NCBI RefSeq assembly: GCF_001761485.1
Contig: NC_090775.1
Coordinates: 3,727,001-3,791,000 of the forward strand
DNA length: 64,000 nt
Reading direction: 5' to 3'
Origin: Yarrowia lipolytica
Lineage: Eukaryota; Ascomycota; Dipodascomycetes; Dipodascales
Each line of letters starts with the position of its first letter. The stretch's first letter is position 1. Below, piece by piece: positions 9,917 to 21,173 of the stretch. The notes beneath the pieces were generated by a model. That model was not told the DNA's origin. It made no database searches and saw only the letters and a program-made list of their open reading frames with translations. Made by a program: the position numbers and the translations under genes.

Positions 9917-10982
9917 ATACTAAACACGTGGAAGATTAGGAAGAGCACCTAATGGAGGACCACACACAGCCACTCATTGGCAATATTATTGCCCTGACGC
10001 TCTCTCAATGCTGTTCATGCCCCCGACATTTAATCTTTTCTCTGCAAGTCTCCAGACCTGCGCGGCGTCGGGTCTGGTTGAATAGGCAGTCTTACATACA
10101 GTAATACAATGATGGTGCCTACGACGCCACGACAGCTGCTACATTCAACTTACGAGCATCCCACAATTACCGTCACGGTTCGTTTACGGGTCAACGACGC
10201 ACATTCCATCTTCGTGCGAGTTTACACTGAAATCGGTCCAGCATCACAATCGCTACTGGTCATTCTTGCGTATGTACTGTACCGGAACTGTACATACTGT
10301 ATCACATTTATACATGGATCGAGAACGAACGAATGAGTCCATTCCCAGTGTTCCATCTACTTATACTTGTACTTGTACGATGTGCAAATGCTTATAGCCA
10401 CTTCCCACCCACGCATGGCACTTATGTCGCACACAGTGATGTCAATCCAATTCAGCCTCGGCTCAATCCGTGCTCACAGCAAGCCCAGTCGCTGGTTGAA
10501 ACCCACATCTTGCACATACCAGATCTACATCCGCGCATGCACCGCATTCGGATCGATATTTTACAGGTTCTCATGGCTGCAAAACGCGTCTTTTTATGCT
10601 ACCCGTGAAGTGTCTCAGATTTGATGATCTCGCATGTTAGGATTTAATAATCGCGAGGAGCCAAACAGGGGGTAGCTTCTGGGTTGATGTTGATGCAAAA
10701 AGTAAACAGGAAAACAGCCGAGCAGCCGAAAGGAATTTGGCAACAGGATCTACAAGTAGCCACGTTACTTCTTTCAGCAGACAAGTTGCACCTTGTATCT
10801 TCCTCTGGCACACCCCTGCTTCAAGGTTTGAGACGAATCTAAGCGAGCAACTTTTATGCACTCTGTTGTAACTTAATGGGTTTGGCGACGTGACTTTTTT
10901 AACGTGACCCAAGGGTGAACCTGTAACACTGGCACAGAAGAACGAGTATGGTGCACCGAACACAAGAGCAAACATTACAGTA

Positions 10983-11006
10983 GTACTGTACAGTACTTGT
11001 ACGTAC
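10983..11006. repeat. GTAC-rich palindromic island
   Basis: Five GTAC tetramers lie in 24 bp. The first three form the perfect 14-bp palindrome GTACTGTACAGTAC (10983-10996). Confidence 0.7.
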
Positions 11007-11362
11007 TATTTGTTGTTGTAGACATGTGAACCCCGCCGAGCAGTTCAAAGGTTAGTAGTGACTCCACCGACCTTCGTGAAGCTACAAGATATGAATTACT
11101 GTAGACCATAAAACCACTGACTGAATCAGAAATGCTGTAGGTCCGAGACCACGATACGCACAGCATATTACATCCTCAATCAGATCATTGCGCAATATCG
11201 ATAAATTATCCTCTGAACCGTTGAATACTACGATTATCGAGTCAACTGTAAGACACATTTACAGTACTTACAGTTGACAGACACATCCCAACACACTGGT
11301 ACTGTAGACGACCATCTAAATTAATGCTTAAATTACTGCTATATGGCGTGTCTTCGTTCTGT

Positions 11363-13048
11363 CTACCACCCAAAAAGCCCCGCAGCAGCAGTCTTCTTGT
11401 GCTCTGTCCCTCCACTGTTCTTTCTCAGATTTAGCGGCTTGAGCCCTCCCTTCTGAGATTGAGAAGAGCTCTTTCGGGACGCTGTCGGGCTACAGACATC
11501 TCCATCTTCACCATTGGCGCTGGTAGAAACAGACACATCCGACTTCAGCGACATGCAATCTTCGGCTGTAGAAGTGGAGGGGGCCGCAGAGTTTGCTGCG
11601 GAATTGGTCTCAACGCCATCAATACCGAGAGAAACGTTCCGGGCAGGGGCTCCTCCGCTGGAAACCTTCCGGCCGCCCTTGAACAATGCAGAAGACCACA
11701 AATTCGTGCTCAGTGGGTTGTAGGAAGACGTGCTATCACGCGAATGAATACTGGCGTTGTCGTTGGCTCCAGACCCACCGCCTCGTCGCTCGCCTCGCTT
11801 GGCTACACGCAGAGAGTAGTCTTCAAGGGCCGACCCGGGTCCACCACGGCTGGAAACTCGTCGAGAAAACGCTCCGACCTTGGCAGCATCGATTTTTGTG
11901 CTCTTCTGCACACCATCCCGGAAATCCTCGTACTCCAGTAGCCGGTTAAGCATTCTCTCGACGTACGAAACGAGACCTTCGTTGGTGGCATACAGAGATC
12001 GGTACTCGAGTCGCATCTTGGCTAGCTCCTTGCGAATCTTCTCGTACTCGGTCACAGAGACAGTCGACTCTGTGTAAGCAGGCTCGTCTTCGTCATCACC
12101 GATCTTCTCATTAGCCTGATTATTGCTCTGGTCAACAACACACTCGTTCTCCTCCTCATCCTCCTCGCTCTCATCCTCCTCCGCTAGAGCCATTTCCAGC
12201 TCGTTGCTAAGACTTAGACCGCCGTTGATCATCTTCTCGGCCACAAGCATCTGCAGCTTTTCGTTTTCCTCGACCAGTCCGTTGTTGATCTCCTTGAGAG
12301 ATCGCATCTCCTCGTCGAAAGCAGTGGCCTTGGAAGCAAAGTCCAGTCCTATCTGCTCGGAAGAAGTCTCAAGCACTGTGATGGACTGCTTGAGCCGCTC
12401 AACGGTCTTCTGAAGAGCCGTCTCCCGAGCATGGGCCGCCTGGGCCGCAGCTTCTGCTTCCTTCTTGGCAGCTTCTGCCATACTGGCCTGAGAGTTGCTT
12501 GCATTGGCAGACTCTCGCTCCTGGTACTCGCCGAGCTCCACATCCTTGGCCTTGAGTTTCTTGTTGAGATGTGAGATGGTCTCCTCGAGTTCGCTCTGCT
12601 TGATGAACAGCTGGTGCTTCTCTGTAATAAATAGTTGCTGTTCACCCAGCAGACTCTCCTCGGCATTGCGTCGATGTTCACAAGCTCGCTTGTACTGCTG
12701 TTCCAATTCCTCTACCCGCAAGTCTCGAGCTGTGATGGTTGCCTCGTTGTGGACCTGGGCGTCCTGTAACTTTTCGCATTTGGCTCGAAGCTCGACCACC
12801 TGGCGCTGGATCCTGTCGCTTTCTGTTCGCTCAATCTCCAGCTGCTCGGCCAAGGCCTGATATGACGTGGAAGGTAGCGATGTGCTGTTCCAGCCATTGG
12901 AGCACAAGGTGTACCCCTGAGGCGAGTAGTTGGGAGAGTAAGTCTGCGGCGAGTGGGTGCCTGACGATTTGCGAGTGCCCGAGGGTCGCTTTCTGGGAGG
13001 TGTGTTCTCGTTCCCCGGGGCCGCGGGGATGTTTTGTGGCAACGACAT
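11363..13048 (-). CDS. Long coiled-coil protein of unknown function
   Basis: The protein has 561 residues. A Ser/Pro/Thr-rich disordered N terminus (1-60) contains basic PPRKRPSGTRKSS, a possible nuclear-localisation or phosphorylation region. Heptad-rich coiled coil runs from about 64 to 285, with Lys/Glu/Leu periodicity and an Ala-rich break near 190-215. An acidic patch (EEDESEEDEEEN) follows near 290, then a second short coil (YEKIRKELAKMRLEYRSLY). The C-terminal third is Ser/Gly-rich and low in complexity. I do not recognise a catalytic domain. The build resembles cytoskeletal, spindle-pole or vesicle-tether scaffolds, but no specific orthologue can be named. Start and stop are clear, with no intron seen. 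Confidence 0.75.
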   Translation of the reverse strand: MSLPQNIPAAPGNENTPPRKRPSGTRKSSGTHSPQTYSPNYSPQGYTLCSNGWNSTSLPSTSYQALAEQLEIERTESDRIQRQVVELRAKCEKLQDAQVHNEATITARDLRVEELEQQYKRACEHRRNAEESLLGEQQLFITEKHQLFIKQSELEETISHLNKKLKAKDVELGEYQERESANASNSQASMAEAAKKEAEAAAQAAHARETALQKTVERLKQSITVLETSSEQIGLDFASKATAFDEEMRSLKEINNGLVEENEKLQMLVAEKMINGGLSLSNELEMALAEEDESEEDEEENECVVDQSNNQANEKIGDDEDEPAYTESTVSVTEYEKIRKELAKMRLEYRSLYATNEGLVSYVERMLNRLLEYEDFRDGVQKSTKIDAAKVGAFSRRVSSRGGPGSALEDYSLRVAKRGERRGGGSGANDNASIHSRDSTSSYNPLSTNLWSSALFKGGRKVSSGGAPARNVSLGIDGVETNSAANSAAPSTSTAEDCMSLKSDVSVSTSANGEDGDVCSPTASRKSSSQSQKGGLKPLNLRKNSGGTEHKKTAAAGLFGW

Positions 13049-16000
13049 TGTGTTGTGTGCACCTTAGAATGAAACAGATGAGCTGTCCTGAGTTTGGTCT
13101 ATGGAATGAGCTCCTTGTAGATGTCGTATGTGGCCTGAACTCGTGGTTTATTCGGAGGTGTTGTGTAATGGTTGTGTATTTGTCGGATGAAGCTGAGGCT
13201 TAGTGTCGGTTTCTGTGACAGAGACCTCAGTCGTGCTGCGGTAGTGGAAGAAGTGTCCTGCAAGCGGTTGTGGATGTGATGCTGAATATGCCAGAGAATG
13301 CAGTCTATGCAGAGATTGGCGAGGTAGGGTAGAGTGGAGCACGGGTCTGTGAATGTGTGGTGGACTTCCCCTCTGTATCACTGGTGCGTTTGCGTATGTG
13401 TGGGTGTCGTGAGTATGTTCCAATAGTGGTGTGGAGAAAGTGGTACAATAGCTGGTTGGGTCACCTTTATCTCAGACACTATAATCTACGACTTACAACC
13501 AACACGCATGCACGCACCAAACAGTCTAAGGGAAGGTCCTTGTTGGCCAACGTTAAGGTTCTGGCAACTCTATGTATGGACTGGAATGTTAATGCGCGTA
13601 GGTGGTTTGGGTATCGCAGCGATGGGGGATGAATGACAGAGCCGCTTTGCGGCCATAATTGTGTGCGTGCGCACAAGCTGCCTTGAAATATCCATTATTC
13701 TCATTTCTACGTCGCCTGTGGCTCTCGTGACTACTCCGAACACCCCCTTCATCTCCGGTAATACGCCCCTGCACCTTCCTAATCCTCTGACCTACCGGCC
13801 ACAATGGTCGTGAACGGTGGCACTATGCATAATGACATGACAGGGCAAATCGCAAAAAATATTGGGGGTGTGGACAATAGAACACGGAGGGCTAATAGCA
13901 CAAAACAGAGAGCTATAGAAACACACGGCGGGGCCCACAGACTGCTTCTGCTACAGCTCCAGCCACTGAGACTCTGTACTGCCCCTACCTATACAGTGCA
14001 CCCCTGTCTGGGGGGATTGTGAGACACCTTGAGAAACGGTTTTCCTTGCCACTGTAGGCGAGCATCCTCTCCGCTCCTAGGCAACCGTCATATGCCTGCC
14101 AGACCCCTAATCCCAAAACAGCAATTGTAGGTCCATTCCAGGCCATCTAAGGCCTCACGATATATTATTATTTGTCCAAACGAATTTTCGCTGTATCATG
14201 TGTGGAGTCTATCGAATTATGAAACGAGAAACGAACAACAGGGACTGGAAAAAGTAACGCCGAGTCTCATCATGGGACGAAAAAAGGGTAAAAAGCCGCG
14301 ATGAGAACGAACACGAAAATGGCATCCTAGAAAAATAATTGAGCGCTCAGCTGAGCAGCCCATATATACCGAGAGCCGTTGACAATAACAGCGGCATTTA
14401 TATGTGCACCTGTAGTACGGTAACCATGGAAACTGGGCATAACAAGCACACCGTTTCCAAGGCGACATGGAAAGCGATTAGGTTACTTGAAGCCTTACTG
14501 TGAAATTAGTTCGGGGGGATATTACCCATTTAATGAGATACAGTAACTCCAGAAAATGACACGAGCAGTTAAGAGTATAATGAAACTACCTCCTCAGAAA
14601 CCGAGAAAAAAGAAATTGCACACCCAGTGGTAGCAATATCTCGTTCTTCTGTACAAGTAACTCGTCTCGTCTAGTCCACGCTCTTAATACATGTCTACCT
14701 CATCTACCAACGTGTACACTGGCCAACACGTGCCGAATCTCGTATCAGTTTGAGTCTATGTATAGCATATAACCGAGAGACAATGGGATCTGGCATATCA
14801 AAAGAAAGGCTGTTTATTGGTATCAAATAACGGACGTGTATACAATCAAAACAAACACAATTCTCGACCATCCGGTTCGGGCATAAAAACAAACCTGCGT
14901 GCACATGAAAAGTCCAACTCCTCCGCGTTCGACGTGTCTGCATCTCAACAGTGTCGATCATTGTTATTGTCAAGCCTTGATTGTTGATGCTGATCCGATG
15001 GGCTAGTTCGGTTGACACTCGAGGCGCTACTCAATCCGTACTTGTACCACATGGGACAAATCTTGTCTCCGGAAGAGGGGTAGAGTAGATAGCTTGAACC
15101 AATGGAGCTACTGTATGTGATGCACTCAAATTTCTGGCATTGCGCTCAGTTTTCGCACCTTTTCGGTTGGCTACAAATGATTCTAGAACCAACATTGGTG
15201 TTCTGTTGATGTTTTCAAAAGGCTATTGTGCATATGGATGGAGGTTGAGGTGAGACGTCTTGTGCAAGTAGGCACGGGTTTGTGGTCGAAATGAGGAAAT
15301 ACTATTGACAATTAAGATTGGTAAAATCAATTCTGCAAATTCGCAACATCCTTCGTCTCTCCAATGTCGTTATATCCCCTTCACAATAGTGGCCGAGGCT
15401 GAGCACACGTGAATAGGTTAAATAACGTTCAGGTACTTCATCTCCAATACGCATTATGGACAACAACAAAACTGAGATTGCAAGCAGATTAATCTGCAAT
15501 CAGCCAAGCTGACGTGTTGTACAAAACAGTCGGGTGTGCGAGAGATCTGTTGTGATGTATATGACGTATAACGAATAATAATGACCGCAATCTTGATGTC
15601 GACGGAGTAACTATAGTGTAGATGCGATGGTCGTAAATTGTGGCCAAGGGTCATGGCGCTCCGTATTAATATAATAAAACCTCAAATGTGTCCAGAAAAT
15701 GAAGCGACCACAATGTTACACATTGAACCCGCACCACGATCCAACATTCCGTGGTAACTACTCAATATAGTGGGCTGCGGTGTACTAAAAAGTCCGATAT
15801 TGGTTCATATTGACAGCTAGTGTGCGATTGCGGGGAACCAATGGTACAATCAATTATGTGAAAAATACATTATTAGCTGACCACGATGGTGCAAGTCAAT
15901 TGGCTTACTACTGTACTTGTACTGTACCAACTGGTGTTCGTAAGATCTGAGCCTTTCTAATCATGAACAACTCAATATATTGAAGGATCCCCCAGGACGA

Positions 16001-16528
16001 GCTGATTCCGTCTATACCACAACAGCCTTCAATCTTGGGGTGGCAGCTATCATTACTGTAGTGCTTACATGGTAAAAACAGTTGATTAGGGTGTATTCTT
16101 GAAATATAATCCATTCATCTCAAGATAATCGTTCATTGTCTACGCCTGTCATTAGGAGCACACTTGCAGCACTAACAACTACAAGTAGCTGATCAGGTGG
16201 TGGGTAGACTCTGTTTAATATAGTGTGCTCAGATGGTGGTTTCGACAGTTTGGAGCCGAAACGATGACATAATTCTTTTGACTATGAGTTTTTGAACTTA
16301 TCTTCGCTCAATTAATATCCCCTGGTGCTTTATAGCTTTCTTTTCACCATATCATTGTTTAATAACACAAATATGCAAGGTCAAGAATCGAACTCCGATG
16401 CCTTTTCTAATTCAACTTAATGTGAATTAACATACCCAAGTAAATAGCACACCCACTGAGATCAAAGTTCAAGCTTACAGTACAGTACTTCATGGCTGCT
16501 GCAATCCTGATCCTTTCAATATCTCACC
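13049..16528. other. 3.5-kb interval without recognisable genes
   Basis: This is the divergent region between the coiled-coil gene and the membrane-protein gene. Open frames on both strands are short (up to 104 codons) and not protein-like. The first few hundred bases are TG-rich and probably hold the promoter of the coiled-coil gene. I found no tRNA, 5S or snRNA that I could fold or recognise. Confidence 0.5.
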
Positions 16529-17212
16529 ATGTCCGCCCCAATCCCCCAGCAGCTGCTTCAACAGCCTCCTCCCATGCTCCGTAATCCCCATCTTGAGTCC
16601 CAGCGAGCGCCTCAATCTTCTCAGATTCCCCAAACTCCTCAACAGTCCCCGAGAACCCTCCATGACCCTCCCCAGCAAGCCACCGACTTCTGGGTCCTCA
16701 GCAGCAATCTGGCTGCCAATGCTCTCTACTGCGCTGCCTTCCCTCTTCTTACAGGTCTCTATGCTGCTCGGGGTCTGTCTGATGAGCCTGTCAAGCCTGC
16801 CAAGTGGGAGACCAAGCTCATAAAGTTCTTCAACACTGATGTCGAGAAGCTGAACGAATGCTACTCGCCCCTGGTGGCCCTGGGATTCCCCTTCTTCGCC
16901 GCATATTCCAACAGTATGGGGATTCTGTCGATTCTGTGGTCCAACTGGATCGGTCTCATTCAGATTGGCGATGACCAGCACATGCTTAGTTTGCTCCAGG
17001 GGGCAGAGCAGATCACCAAGGGCTTCTCGTGGCTCGCTGGATTCCTCAGTTTGGGCACTCTTGGAATCTGGACCTACCGAAGACAACAGCGACGATCCGC
17101 ACAGGCCCCCGGCAAGTCCCGATTGTGGCTCATCGGTGCCCCTGAGGTCTCTCTTGCCTTCGTCAGTCTCGTATTCTACCCTCTCGTTGCCACTCCTATT
17201 TATTGTGTATAA
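16529..17212 (+). CDS. Conserved-looking membrane protein of unknown function
   Basis: The 227-residue protein has a Pro/Gln-rich cytosolic-type N terminus (1-52). About four hydrophobic segments follow, near 60-79, 113-138, 166-183 and 200-225, the last ending the protein. The linker between the first two segments is charged (PVKPAKWETKLIKFF). A basic loop (YRRQQRRSAQAPGKSR) precedes the last segment, suggesting a cytosolic face there. I do not recognise a family. The start is the first ATG and codon use is well biased (CGA for Arg, GTC, CTC), so it is very likely a real gene. There is no signal peptide; an endomembrane or mitochondrial location is possible. Confidence 0.75.
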   Translation: MSAPIPQQLLQQPPPMLRNPHLESQRAPQSSQIPQTPQQSPRTLHDPPQQATDFWVLSSNLAANALYCAAFPLLTGLYAARGLSDEPVKPAKWETKLIKFFNTDVEKLNECYSPLVALGFPFFAAYSNSMGILSILWSNWIGLIQIGDDQHMLSLLQGAEQITKGFSWLAGFLSLGTLGIWTYRRQQRRSAQAPGKSRLWLIGAPEVSLAFVSLVFYPLVATPIYCV

Positions 17213-17672
17213 GACGTGAGCAACAAGGACCTTAGCTGGACGTGCACAACCACACTATCCGCAGGTGCTTAGCCCAAGCATAAAACAATGAAATCTATTG
17301 AAATTACTTCTACGATTCTCAAGCCGTAGCTACAAGTACAAGTACTTCTACATCAATTATTGTACAAGTATGTCCTCATGAATAGAGGGAGCAAGACATT
17401 GATTGCAACGCCACTGAAAGCCCTGAAGATACCGGCACATTCAGCGCCCTATACACTGGCTCATATTTACTGTACAAGTACAATACAAGATACAATAGTA
17501 TGTACATACACTACTTTTACTTGTATTCGTCATATCCCTTCAATTTTTTCTATCACATACAGTATGTACATGTTTCCACATTTCTGTGCATTTCGCGCAA
17601 TACCCTCTTCACTGAAATCTTCAAGAATACAACATCATCATATACATTTATATATCCATCAACCAGCATTCC
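17213..17672. other. Convergent intergenic region with GTAC/ACAAGTA repeats
   Basis: This separates the 3' ends of the membrane-protein gene and MSC1. It holds several ACAAGTAC-type repeats (about 17330-17370 and 17470-17515) and AT-rich DNA expected to carry the polyadenylation signals. No gene is seen. Confidence 0.5.
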
Positions 17673-19364
17673 TTAGACAACAATGACCTTCTTGCCAGTG
17701 GCCTTGGCAAGGAGCCAAGAGGAGAATCGTTCGATACGACCGGGCAGGAGCTGGAAATGCTCATGAACATGGTCAGCAACATTGTCGGCAAGGTCGACGA
17801 GCTTGTATTTGGTGGAAACAAGAAACTTGTTGATACCATCATGGGCCTTGATCCAAATGTTGGGATCGGCTCCTCGGGTGAAGAGACCCAGGTTCTTTCG
17901 GGCCTTGGCGAGGAGCTCGTTTCGTGTAGAGCCCTGGTAGGTGGGGATACCGTAGGTGTCAAGGTAAGCCTTAAGGTCAGAATCGGACCACTCAGAGAAA
18001 GAGGTCTTCTTGGCCTCCTTGTACTGCTTGTCGAGGTCAGCAGAGAGAACGTCGTACTTCTCACCAAGAACGTGCTGGGCCTGATTGATGTACTTAGAAG
18101 CCTCCTTAACGAGCTGGTCGTGGGAGCCCTTGGCGGCCTGTCCCTGCTCAGAGAGCCAATTCTCAAGCTTCTTGGTGTCCCAAGACTCGAAAAGGGAGTC
18201 CCATTGAGAGCCAGCAGCATTTCGGTATCGGTTCACAAGCTTGAGAAGATCGTCCTTGGTGGCACCCTCGGGAGCCTCAACCTTTCGAGACTCCAGGAAA
18301 GAGCCCAGTCGGGATTCGGACCAGAGCTTGGAGGCCTCCTGGAAGGCCTGGTCAGCAAGGTCCTCGGCTCGCTTGACGAACGGAACATGATTCTTCTTCT
18401 TGTAAGTGGTTTTGGCATCCTCGTAGTCGTTGTAGAGGAGCTGTCGGTTTCGTCGGACGATGGCCAGGACCTCATCCTTCTGAGAGTTCTGGGGAACAGG
18501 GATTCCGTGGGAGTCAGCCCAGTACTTGAGCTCGGAGTTGGACCAGTCGTCGAAGACGTTCTCCCGAATCTTGCCAGCCTTGTCGAAGACATCCTCCTTG
18601 GAGATGTCGAAGGTCTTCTTGAGGTTATCTCGAGCTTGCTCACCCTTAACGTAAAGGGTTCGGGAATTCTTTCGGACGGCAGCAATCAGCTCGTTTCGCT
18701 TGGAGCCCTGGGGGACAGGAATTCCTCGCTCGTCGAGCCACTTCTTGAGATCAGAATCGGACCAGGCGTTGTAGAGCCAGTTGGCGGGGTAAGAAGGCTT
18801 GGGAGAAGCACCGGTGACACCAGCGGCTTCGGCAATCTTCTGGTAGTTCTTCTTGACATCCTTGATGAGCTCACTTCGGGTAGCAGTAGAGGGAACAACA
18901 ATCTTGGCAGACTCGAGCAGGTCGTTGAGCTGCTTGTTGGACCAGGAGTTGAAGGTCCAGGTCCAGAGGTTAACATCGTTGTAGATGTTATCGGCCAGCT
19001 TGGAGGACTTGGCCCAGGCAGCGGACCAGGTCTCGTCGGCCTGGTTCTTGAGGTTGCCGAGAGACTTCTTCCAGTTGGAGGAGAGCTGCTCGACGTCGAT
19101 GCCGAGCTTCTTGGAAAGATCGGTGGTGGAGGTCTGGTCAAGGGGAGAGGTGAGGTCGTTCCAGTGGATTCGGACCTCCTTAAGGAGAGCGTCTCGGTTG
19201 CTCTTTTCGGGCACGGTCACGCCATTGTCTTCCAGCAGCGATCGGAGATCCTGAGAAGACCAGGTGCTGACCTGGTTGTGACTGCTTCTGTTAGGAGAGG
19301 ACACCAGCAAGATGCCGATGAATAGGGTGATAGCGGAGAGCAAAATTCGAGGAGCTACCGCCAT
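17673..19364 (-). CDS. MSC1: MSC1/ISH1-type stress protein with seven repeat domains
   Basis: The protein has 563 residues. A hydrophobic signal or anchor segment (7-23) directs it to the ER or nuclear envelope. About seven Ish1/Msc1 repeats follow, each starting at a Trp (W35, W141, W201, W274, W348, W395, W459). The pattern is W-S-x-S-x-L-x-x-W/L-L-x-x-x-G-I/V-x-V-P, then a charged helix. The repeats at 201, 274 and 459 are the best conserved (for example WSDSDLKKWLDERGIPVP). Fission-yeast Ish1 is a nuclear-envelope stress protein, and budding-yeast Msc1 affects meiotic sister-chromatid recombination. The biochemical role is unknown. Strong codon bias suggests abundant expression. The antisense strand is open for over 500 codons as a by-product. 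Confidence 0.85.
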   Translation of the reverse strand: MAVAPRILLSAITLFIGILLVSSPNRSSHNQVSTWSSQDLRSLLEDNGVTVPEKSNRDALLKEVRIHWNDLTSPLDQTSTTDLSKKLGIDVEQLSSNWKKSLGNLKNQADETWSAAWAKSSKLADNIYNDVNLWTWTFNSWSNKQLNDLLESAKIVVPSTATRSELIKDVKKNYQKIAEAAGVTGASPKPSYPANWLYNAWSDSDLKKWLDERGIPVPQGSKRNELIAAVRKNSRTLYVKGEQARDNLKKTFDISKEDVFDKAGKIRENVFDDWSNSELKYWADSHGIPVPQNSQKDEVLAIVRRNRQLLYNDYEDAKTTYKKKNHVPFVKRAEDLADQAFQEASKLWSESRLGSFLESRKVEAPEGATKDDLLKLVNRYRNAAGSQWDSLFESWDTKKLENWLSEQGQAAKGSHDQLVKEASKYINQAQHVLGEKYDVLSADLDKQYKEAKKTSFSEWSDSDLKAYLDTYGIPTYQGSTRNELLAKARKNLGLFTRGADPNIWIKAHDGINKFLVSTKYKLVDLADNVADHVHEHFQLLPGRIERFSSWLLAKATGKKVIVV

Positions 19365-21173
19365 TGTGAAATAATCAATCAGTTAGTTACTGTACGGGAA
19401 AGAGTGAAACCTCAGTGGCACCTGCCGCCTTAAATATAACGGCTCGTTTCTGCACGCAGTAGCAACCCAAAGTGCGTTTCGTATTAAGTTGGTGCTAGGT
19501 TGTAGTGGATGATTCTGAGAGAGCGGACAAGTGAAAGCAATGGAGTGCTTTTTTTGCCAATACTGAACCTTCTCAAACTGTCGACGAGTCGCTTTCGGTG
19601 CAATTGATATATCTACTTCACGGTGGAGCTATGGTCATGACATTGCGGCTGGAGGGTCCTTCTCAAGAGACTTTTCTTGGTGCCTCCAACAGTGCACGTG
19701 CATGCGGGCTAGATGAGGTGAATGGAGTGGTTCAAAGTCGATGTTCCTGACGGACTAGAGGCGCCCAAATCGAAATATCAGTTCAATTGCACGTTTAAAA
19801 TTGATTTTTCAAGTTTCAAGGGCCAATTCCCACTCATTCATCACTTTTATCAGCCTCCCACATGTGGCTTGCCTCACCTCAACCACACTTGCTACTATCA
19901 AGCTACATTGAGTTTAGGTGTGGAGTTTAACTATGTGTCAATGACTTCGTTTTACATACGTGACGAAGGACCCAGCAACACGTAATTGCGGCGCTAGCTT
20001 GGATGAAGGAAAGACCTCAATTGATTTATCCAGTCTCTGGGGTGCAATACATGCTGTTAAGCCCTCCCCGCAAACTGCTTCTCTGTACATCTACGCTGCA
20101 GATGTATGCAGTCCATGACGCCATCCACCGCTGGCTTACAACTCGTTTGCCACCAACTGCATGTGAAACGAGTCCGTGGTTTGCGCAGTTTGTCCAGGGC
20201 TGACCCCACAAACGGAGAACCAACCCAACATCTGGTGGACTGATTGGGAACCGTACGTACAAAAGGAAGGTTGAGGAGCATGTGATATTATGAGGGGTAC
20301 ACAGTACGTGGCAAGGATACAAGGATAGAGTGACTGACACGATTTCTACATTGTCCAAGCACACTTATTTTCTACAATACGATTCAGGCCCCTCATATAC
20401 TCCGCAGTGATTCTTTGGATGCTTGCTTTTGGACGTACTAACTCCGCTTACCCAAAGTGCCATAGCCTTCAAGTAGTGCATATATAATGGAGTCGAAGAA
20501 TAGGAAGATGTTGCTCACTTGTACAGTACCAGATGTGGGCCAGTGAATGGATCATTGAGGATATTTTATGTCTCCTTCTAAAGAATATGCTCACACTCCA
20601 ATAAATTATCAACTATGGTTGGTGTACGGCTCCATGCCTGCTATAGTACGCACTGCCCGTAGCTAGAGGACTTCGATTGCTATAATTGCTTTAAATGTGG
20701 TTGGGGCAAGTTTCGAACCGCTGTGTCTGATTTATGTGAATTCAATTCGCATGTACGTAGGTGATAAAACCCGGTGCTTTTGTAGCTATGATTCAGCAGA
20801 AAAATGATTCGGAATTAATTGACGGTTCTGTGTTTTCATCTGGGCTCAATTCTGAAGGTTTCATCACTGATGATCTTTTGTTCAGATTATCAACTGTTTA
20901 CTTAGTAACCGAAGCGTGTTTCTCAACAAAAAAACCCACTCATTATTAACCAGAAATGGAGATAAAAAGCAATTAATCTCATACTACGATGTCCTTCCAT
21001 TCAAAACAGCAATTTTCTGATCCACTTCGAGATTCGGAATGCTTTTATATATGACATCTTCACTACCACCACTGGGTGACTAATCTGGAACCTTAACGAA
21101 AATATAAACTCTCAGACTCGCTGGTGAAAAATTCAAAAGCCTCGACAGTGCTACACATCCACCACAGATAAAA
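19365..21173. other. Divergent 1.8-kb interval, no convincing gene
   Basis: The region lies between the starts of MSC1 and TIM22. An AT-rich TATA-like stretch about 65-75 bp upstream of MSC1 (near 19430) fits a promoter. An 87-codon frame at 19722-19985 (+) has a fairly protein-like composition but no family or regulatory support. A tRNA-like TTCGAACC near 20712 does not fold. Confidence 0.45.

Larger units (their letters stand above)
8434..11362. other. 2.9-kb gene-poor interval with repeats
   Basis: This lies between the MES1 start and the 3' end of the coiled-coil gene, both on the minus strand. Several open frames of 60-122 codons occur on both strands, but none shows coherent protein composition, a recognisable family or splice signals. 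It contains a 17-bp tandem duplication and two GTAC-rich islands, listed separately. An unspotted noncoding RNA is possible. Confidence 0.5.

Noticed and set aside
16375-16415. tRNA-like GAATCGAACTCC on the minus strand
   Set aside because: The T-stem pairing fails at two positions and no cloverleaf forms.
17757-19325. 522-codon open frame opposite MSC1
   Set aside because: Antisense by-product of biased, repetitive MSC1 sequence. It has no start context or domain.
19722-19985. 87-codon open frame between MSC1 and TIM22
   Set aside because: Its composition is fairly protein-like, but there is no family and no promoter or splice evidence; too weak to call.
20700-20790. tRNA-like TTCGAACC on the minus strand
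   Set aside because: The T stem does not pair properly and no matching acceptor or anticodon arm can be found.
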